64,000 nucleotides of DNA from DASUCS01 sp041166385 (GTDB lineage: Bacteria; Actinomycetota; Acidimicrobiia; Acidimicrobiales; JACDCH01). How positions within the stretch are numbered: position 1 is the first letter of the stretch; every line of letters starts with the position of its first letter. The notes below the pieces were generated by a model. The model saw nothing but the letters and a program-made list of their open reading frames with translations, did not search any database and was not told where the DNA came from. Location of the stretch: contig JBEEFW010000023.1 in NCBI GenBank assembly GCA_041166385.1, positions 42,045 to 106,044 on the forward strand, read 5' to 3'. Below are positions 59,514 through 64,000 of this stretch, piece by piece. A program made the translations under genes and the position numbers.

Positions 59514-59920
59514 CGGCGGCGCGGGTCATCGACGCGGCCCTCGAGCTGCTCGACCGGCAGCTCATCGACTGCAACGACAAGCTCGCCGGCAATGTCGACG
59601 ATGTCGAGATCGCGCTTCCTGACGGTTGGCCGGACGATGGCACCGACGAACTCCCGGTCGTGACTGCGTTGCTGTCCGGCCCCGGCGTGCTCGCCGAGCG
59701 GTTCGGCGGGCGGCTGGGCCGCGGTTGGGCCGCGTTCCACAAACGGATCCATCCGGGAACGTCGGGGTCCGGCGCCATCGCCATGGCGCAGGTGCGCGAG
59801 ATCGGGAGCGCGATCCGGCTCGGCCTCCCCTGTGAGGAGCTGGCGTCCGATCGCATGGAGGACTGGTTCCGCTGTCACGTCATCGCCAAGATCCCGGGAG
59901 CCGGTCGTGCGCCTGAGTGA
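59510..59920 (+). CDS. hypothetical 136-residue protein
   Basis: A protein of 136 residues starting MTAARVIDAALELLDRQLID. It has no hydrophobic segments; the VEIALPDGW and RLGRGWAAFHKRIHPG stretches suggest a soluble alpha/beta protein. I do not recognise the family. GTG at 59510 overlaps the Nramp-like stop, and the PRC-barrel gene begins 14 bases before its end, so it belongs to the operon. Confidence 0.6.
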   Translation: MTAARVIDAALELLDRQLIDCNDKLAGNVDDVEIALPDGWPDDGTDELPVVTALLSGPGVLAERFGGRLGRGWAAFHKRIHPGTSGSGAIAMAQVREIGSAIRLGLPCEELASDRMEDWFRCHVIAKIPGAGRAPE

Positions 59921-60263
59921 GCTCCTCCGCAAGGAGGTCATCGACGCCACTGGTGTGCGGGCCGGCCACGTGCACGACGTCCGCCTGATGCAGGACGGGC
60001 CGGTGACGTCGGGCTTCGATGCCGCTGTCCGCGTGCATGGCCTGATCGTGGGACGCGGCGGGGTGGCTCACCGGCTCGGGTACGGACGCGGCACGCGAGG
60101 GCCGTGGCTGCTACGAGTGATCATCGAGGGGCGCCACAAGCCCTTGTTCGTGCCGTGGGCGCAGGTTCGACGGATAGACGGCGATCGGATACTGATTCGC
60201 GGATCGCGTGACGACCTGCAGCGCGCGAGGCCCGTGTCAGAGCACGGAGCCGGCGAGGCATGA
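59907..60263 (+). CDS. PRC-barrel-like protein
   Basis: A 118-residue protein with a PRC-barrel style: RLSELLRKEVIDATGVRAGHVHDVRL, then a basic LLRVIIEGRHKPLFVPWAQVRRIDGDRI. PRC-barrel proteins bind RNA or regulate photosynthesis and ribosome assembly; the role here is unknown. GTG at 59907 begins the conserved strand. The next ATG overlaps its stop (ATGA). Confidence 0.65.
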   Translation: MRLSELLRKEVIDATGVRAGHVHDVRLMQDGPVTSGFDAAVRVHGLIVGRGGVAHRLGYGRGTRGPWLLRVIIEGRHKPLFVPWAQVRRIDGDRILIRGSRDDLQRARPVSEHGAGEA

Positions 60264-60358
60264 CGAACGGGCTGGCGATTCTCGGGGGCTACGCCCTCCT
60301 GCTGGTGCTCCTCGCAGTGTTGGTACTCATTCTCCTGCTCCGCGACGCGCACGAGTGA
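60260..60358 (+). CDS. 32-residue membrane peptide
   Basis: A short frame with ATG overlapping the previous stop (ATGA) encodes MTNGLAILGGYALLLVLLAV followed by a hydrophobic end and RDAHE. One membrane helix, no other motif. It ends one base before the convergent GGDEF-EAL gene. Coupling to the operon makes translation plausible. Confidence 0.55.
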   Translation: MTNGLAILGGYALLLVLLAVLVLILLLRDAHE

Positions 60359-62848
60359 TCAGGAGCGAGCCAGCTCGTGTGACACGACGGGCGGGCACAG
60401 TCCTTCGAGCAGCGTCTCCACGGACGCGACGTCGAGCGGTCGCCAGAAGTAGTAGCCCTGGCCACGGGTGCAACTCGCGTCGAGAAGCTGCGCCAGTTGA
60501 TCCTCCCGCTCGATCCCCTCGGCGACGACATCCAGGTGCAAGCTGCGCCCGAGGCGGATGACCGCAAGCGCGACACCAGGATCGTCGGCGTCGCCGCCCA
60601 GGCGGGCGACGAACGACTGGTCGATCTTGAGCTCGTCGATCGGAAAGCGATCGAGATGCCCCAGTGAGGAGTAGCCAGTTCCGAAGTCGTCGACGGAGAT
60701 GCGAACGCCGAGGTTCTTGAGCTGCTGCAAAGTCTCGCCGGCTTGATCTTCGTCAGCCATGATCATCGTCTCGGTGATCTCGAGCGTGAGCAGCGCGGGG
60801 TCGAGTCCGCTGAGGTCCAAGGCTCGGGCGACGTCGCGCACGATGTCGGGATCGGCCAGCTGCCGTGCGGAGACGTTCACGTTCATCGCCAATCCGGCGG
60901 CTGCGGGGTGATGCTGTTGCCATAGTCGGGACTGACGGCAGGCCTGCTCCATGACCCAACGACCGATCGGCACGATCGCGCCGGTCTGCTCGGCGATCGG
61001 TATGAACTCGGCGGGTGAGATCGCGCCGCGTTGCGGATGGTTCCAACGCAGCAGTGCCTCGAAGCCGGTGAGTTGACCATCACGCAGGTCGACAAGCGGC
61101 TGATAACTCAACGTCATCTCCGCTCCGAGTTCGACCGTTCGCAGGTCGCATTCCAACGCCATGCGCTGGACCACGGTGGCATGGAGCTCCGCATCGAAGA
61201 ATTCGTACCGTCCGCCGCCGCGTCGCTTTGCCGCGTACATCGCGGAGTCGGCCTCTCGGAGGAGCTCGTCGGCGTGGCGCGCTCCGCCAGTGCCGAGGGC
61301 CACGCCGATGCTCGCCTGGGCGACGACGTTTCGACCCTCGATCACCAAGGGCGTGGCGAGGACCCGCAGTAGACGTTCCGCGGCGGCGGCTGCCTCCGTC
61401 TCACCGGCGCCTTCCACCAGGATCGTGAACTCGTCGCCACCGAAGCGAGCCACGGTGTCGGACGGACGGAGCGCGCTCGACAACCGCTCGGCGACACCAA
61501 CCAACAGCGCGTCGCCGGCCGAGTGTCCGAGACCGTCGTTGATCGCCTTCAGCCCGTCGAGGTCGAGCAGCATGACGGCGACCGGGTTGTCGCGTCGCGC
61601 GAGAGCGTGTTCCAGCCGGTCGTTGAACAGCGATCGGTTGGGCAATTCGGTGAGCATGTCATGGAGTGCGAGGTGAGTGAGTTGCTGCTCGGCGACCTTG
61701 CGCTCGGTGATGTCCTGCAGGGTGCCCGACATCTCGATCACCGTGCCTCGGGTGTCGAGCACTGGTGTCGCAATCACTGCCAGCCAACGCTCTTCGCCGC
61801 CCGGTGTGGTGATGCGCAATTCGTCCGACGGCGCCGTGAACTCGTGCTGCACTCCGGTCAGAAACGCCTCGGCGCGACCTCGATCGTCGGGATGGACCAA
61901 CAAAAGGAAGCGATCGAAGCTCGGTATCCCTTGCGAGGGTTCGACTCCGATCACGAGGAACAGCCCGTCCGAACAGGTGAGCGAACGGGACTTCACGTCA
62001 TAGGCAAAGCTCCCCAGACGCGTCAGCCGCTGTGCCTCGGCCAACCTGGCCTCGCTGGCCCGCAGGTGGATCTCTGCCTGCCGGCGCTCGGTGATGTCCG
62101 TGAGCATCACGAGTACGGATCCGTACTCGCCGTCGGCGCGCTGGATCGGCGCGAGGCTCACCAGCGCCCACGCCTCGGTGCCGTCGGGCCGATTGAACCT
62201 GTAGTCGAAGCGTTGCTTGGTGCCTTCTTGGAGTCCCGCGTAGATCTTGCCGGCGATGCCCCTTGCCTCGTCGTCGAGGAATGTGCCAGCGGGTTGGCCG
62301 ATGATCTCGTCCAACGTTCGGCCCAGGATGGTGGCCAATTGCTCGTTTGCGAAGGTGGTGATGCCGTCGAAGTCGACGACCCAGATGGCTTCCTGAGCCG
62401 TCTCGACGATCGCCTTGTAGAGGGTTTCGCTCTCGCGAAGGGCCGCTTGGCTCGTCTCCCTCGCGGTGACGTCGAGTGCTGTGCCGACCAGGCTGACGAC
62501 GACACCGTCGACAATTGATGGGACACCGACCGACTCGATCCACCGAACCTCACCGCTGGGACGCCGAATGCGGCACAGGTACGAGAAGGGCTGCCCAACC
62601 TCGATCGTGGTCGCGAGAATTGCTTGCAGACGATCTCGGTCATCCTCGTGGATGAACGCGAGGCCGTTCTCGATCGTGGGGCTGAAGACCGAGGGAGGGA
62701 CTCCGAAGATTCGGTAGTGCTCCGCGCTCCAGGAGAGCCTGCCGCTCGCGATGTTCCAGTCCCAACTGCCGACGTGGGCGATGGCCTGGGCCTCTTCCAG
62801 GAGTCGGCCTTGGCGCGCAGATTCGGGTTCCGCGTCCACAGTCCTCAT
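60359..62848 (-). CDS. PAS-PAS-PAS-GGDEF-EAL protein (c-di-GMP metabolism)
   Basis: An 829-residue signalling protein. Three PAS domains occupy the N-terminal ~400 residues (VGSWDWNIASGRLSWS; YKAIVETAQEAIWVVDFDG; RLGSFAYDVKSRSLTC). A GGDEF domain follows with intact RFGGDEFTIL, then an EAL domain with FEALLRWNHP, VDDFGTGYSSLG and IDELKIDQSF. Both active sites look intact, so it may make and break cyclic di-GMP under PAS control. The ATG at 62848 is used; the long upstream frame was rejected. Confidence 0.9.
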   Translation of the reverse strand: MRTVDAEPESARQGRLLEEAQAIAHVGSWDWNIASGRLSWSAEHYRIFGVPPSVFSPTIENGLAFIHEDDRDRLQAILATTIEVGQPFSYLCRIRRPSGEVRWIESVGVPSIVDGVVVSLVGTALDVTARETSQAALRESETLYKAIVETAQEAIWVVDFDGITTFANEQLATILGRTLDEIIGQPAGTFLDDEARGIAGKIYAGLQEGTKQRFDYRFNRPDGTEAWALVSLAPIQRADGEYGSVLVMLTDITERRQAEIHLRASEARLAEAQRLTRLGSFAYDVKSRSLTCSDGLFLVIGVEPSQGIPSFDRFLLLVHPDDRGRAEAFLTGVQHEFTAPSDELRITTPGGEERWLAVIATPVLDTRGTVIEMSGTLQDITERKVAEQQLTHLALHDMLTELPNRSLFNDRLEHALARRDNPVAVMLLDLDGLKAINDGLGHSAGDALLVGVAERLSSALRPSDTVARFGGDEFTILVEGAGETEAAAAAERLLRVLATPLVIEGRNVVAQASIGVALGTGGARHADELLREADSAMYAAKRRGGGRYEFFDAELHATVVQRMALECDLRTVELGAEMTLSYQPLVDLRDGQLTGFEALLRWNHPQRGAISPAEFIPIAEQTGAIVPIGRWVMEQACRQSRLWQQHHPAAAGLAMNVNVSARQLADPDIVRDVARALDLSGLDPALLTLEITETMIMADEDQAGETLQQLKNLGVRISVDDFGTGYSSLGHLDRFPIDELKIDQSFVARLGGDADDPGVALAVIRLGRSLHLDVVAEGIEREDQLAQLLDASCTRGQGYYFWRPLDVASVETLLEGLCPPVVSHELARS

Positions 62849-62901
62849 GCATGAGGATCGATCGGCAGGCGACGAAGCTGAATAGCGCGTTCGCGCGGCT
62901 C

Positions 62902-63900
62902 TCAGCCTGACGTCGTCAGCGCCAGGCCGGCGGCGGTCACGATGTCGTGCGTCGCGACGTGGAGCTCGGCTCGAAGGCCGGGCTCGAGCAGGTCGGCCGC
63001 CGCGGCGGTGTCCAATTCGGCTTGCACCACGCCGGGTTCCGAAAAGGCTGTCTTGGCTCCGGCTTTTGCGAACACCGTACGCATGGCCGCGTTGTCGGCT
63101 TGGACGGTGGCAACGAACCGACTGATCCCCGCGGCCGACGCCGCGACCCCGATGGCACCCAAAAACAAGGTGCCGAGTCCTTGGCCCTGATGACCCTCGG
63201 TCACCGCCATGGCCACCTCGGCGGTGTCGCTCGCGGAGGCATCGCGGATGTACCGGGCCACCCCGAGCCCGCGAGTGGCGTGCTCGTCCTCGAGCGCGAG
63301 CCATGCGAAGTGATCGACGAAGTCGATGTCGAGCAGGTGGTCGATGACCCGGGCGCTCGGCTTGCTCGCGGTGAAGAACCGGCGCCGCATCCACTCGCCG
63401 GACTGTTCGTCGAGCGTGGCGGTGTAGGCGGCACGGTCTGCCGGTAGCAGCGGGCGCAGCACGATCTCTGTTCCGTCGGCCAGAACGGCGACGACGGGTC
63501 GAACGTCTTGGGCGAGCCGGGCGCTGGCGAGATCGCGGATGCGATCGTGCACCCCTCGGAGGCCGAGCAGGAACTCGAGGTCGTCGGCGTCACCGATCAG
63601 GGCAACACCGGCCCCGCTTGCGGTGACCGTGGCAGTGCGAGCCTGGCCGCGCAGCAGAGCGAGTTCACCGCCGATCGATCCCGGGCCAGCCACGGCCAGC
63701 GTCTCCGTCCCAGCGGGCGTCTCCCGCGTGACGGTGACGGAACCGCGCAACAAGAGCGCGAAGAACGAACCGGCCTCGCCCTCGCGCATGAGAACCTCGC
63801 CCGGCTCGAACGGGCGCGCCCGCAGGCGAGCATCAAGCTGCGCGAGCTCGTCCGGCTTGCAGTCGCGGAGCATCTCGAGGGAAGCGAGCTCGGCGGTCAT
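62902..63900 (-). CDS. cyclic-nucleotide-regulated lysine acetyltransferase (Pat-like)
   Basis: A 332-residue protein with an N-terminal cyclic-nucleotide-binding domain (GEVLMREGEAGSFFALLLRG; phosphate cassette GGELALLRGQARTATV) and a C-terminal GNAT domain (VTEGHQGQGLGTLFLGAIG). Length, order and sequence match mycobacterial Pat (Rv0998), which acetylates the catalytic lysine of acyl-CoA synthetases when cAMP is bound. The next gene encodes such a synthetase, a likely substrate. ATG at 63900. Confidence 0.87.
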   Translation of the reverse strand: MTAELASLEMLRDCKPDELAQLDARLRARPFEPGEVLMREGEAGSFFALLLRGSVTVTRETPAGTETLAVAGPGSIGGELALLRGQARTATVTASGAGVALIGDADDLEFLLGLRGVHDRIRDLASARLAQDVRPVVAVLADGTEIVLRPLLPADRAAYTATLDEQSGEWMRRRFFTASKPSARVIDHLLDIDFVDHFAWLALEDEHATRGLGVARYIRDASASDTAEVAMAVTEGHQGQGLGTLFLGAIGVAASAAGISRFVATVQADNAAMRTVFAKAGAKTAFSEPGVVQAELDTAAAADLLEPGLRAELHVATHDIVTAAGLALTTSG

Positions 63901-63908
63901 CGTGGTGC

Positions 63909-64000
63909 CTACTGCACCATCCGTTCCTTGCCCTCCCAGTACGGAGCTCGCAACTCGCGCTTGAGCACCTTCATCGCACCAGACATCGGGAGCGGCTCGG
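63909..64000 (-). CDS. C-terminal end of an acyl-CoA synthetase (FadD-like)
   Basis: The last ~30 residues of a minus-strand gene running off the window: PLPMSGAMKVLKRELRAPYW followed by EGKERMVQ. This is the C-terminal motif of AMP-dependent acyl-CoA ligases (normally SGK.LKREL), whose catalytic Lys is present. It lies eight bases from the Pat-like gene start. Confidence 0.8.
   Translation of the reverse strand, partial: EPLPMSGAMKVLKRELRAPYWEGKERMVQ

Noticed and set aside
60359..63394. A 1011-codon frame placing the GGDEF-EAL protein start at 63394
   Set aside because: The first 180 residues are Arg-rich out-of-frame sequence overlapping the Pat-like gene; the PAS region starts directly after the ATG at 62848.
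1..64000. CRISPR arrays or insertion sequences
   Set aside because: No regularly spaced direct repeats, Cas genes, transposase-like proteins or terminal inverted repeats flanking a gene were seen.

Overview
The window is high-GC, densely packed DNA. Most same-strand neighbours overlap by 1-4 bases (GTGA, ATGA or TGATG junctions), and several genes appear leaderless, with a TANNNT hexamer 6-8 bases before the start codon. The gene families (F420-type luciferase-like monooxygenase, a mycobacterial-type cyclic-nucleotide-gated Pat acetyltransferase, a TIGR03086-like protein, MerR-PAS-GAF and LuxR-TPR regulators) point to an actinomycete, plausibly class Acidimicrobiia. The class is an inference. 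I found no rRNA, tRNA, CRISPR array or insertion sequence, and no gene-free stretch longer than about 300 bases.

Left part (1-18260). After housekeeping-like genes (PNPOx-like protein, MFS exporter with a DosR-like box between them, SDR, TPR protein) comes a compact plus-strand island at 5272-12047. It encodes a PP-loop ATPase, a possible 31-residue peptide, a PqqD-like peptide chaperone, a nucleotidyltransferase fused to a Ser/His signal-peptidase-like domain, an HPr-kinase-like protein and an adenylation-carrier-thioesterase protein. I do not recognise this combination as a described pathway; it resembles a peptide-modification system. MerR and LuxR regulators, a nucleosidase, a phosphoribosyltransferase and a nucleoside hydrolase follow.

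Centre (18250-50655). This is a large purine and N-heterocycle catabolism region: a diaminopropionate ammonia-lyase-like enzyme, a fused XdhD-type molybdenum hydroxylase, an SsnA-like aminohydrolase, two adenosine deaminases, adenine deaminase, a Rieske oxygenase, an NMT1-type ABC importer, three non-haem iron oxygenases, two further aminohydrolases, a hydantoinase, a three-subunit xanthine dehydrogenase, an allantoate/carbamoyl amidohydrolase and a D-carbamoylase-like nitrilase. Five intergenic copies of a palindromic site, TTCAACA-N3-TGTTGAA or its variant TTGACA-N3-TGTTGAA, lie at the divergent or leading promoters of these units. They look like the operator of one regulon. A small HTH protein at 41908 sits beside one copy and is a candidate regulator. 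Embedded at 39188-39655 is a peroxiredoxin whose peroxidatic cysteine codon is an in-frame TGA followed by a SECIS-like hairpin, so it is probably a selenoprotein. The XdhD-SsnA-DpaL-HyuA gene set fits the same selenium theme.

Right part (50615-64000). Here are an arylamine N-acetyltransferase, an epoxide hydrolase, an amine oxidase, DedA, DinB and alpha/beta-hydrolase genes, a minus-strand membrane operon with a 27-residue microprotein, and a plus-strand operon with a PAP2 phosphatase, a divergent Nramp-like protein and a 32-residue membrane peptide. The window ends with a PAS-GGDEF-EAL protein, a Pat lysine acetyltransferase and the C-terminus of an acyl-CoA ligase. Four long intergenic palindromes, forming two sequence families, are scattered at 24009, 37211, 43880 and 55029.
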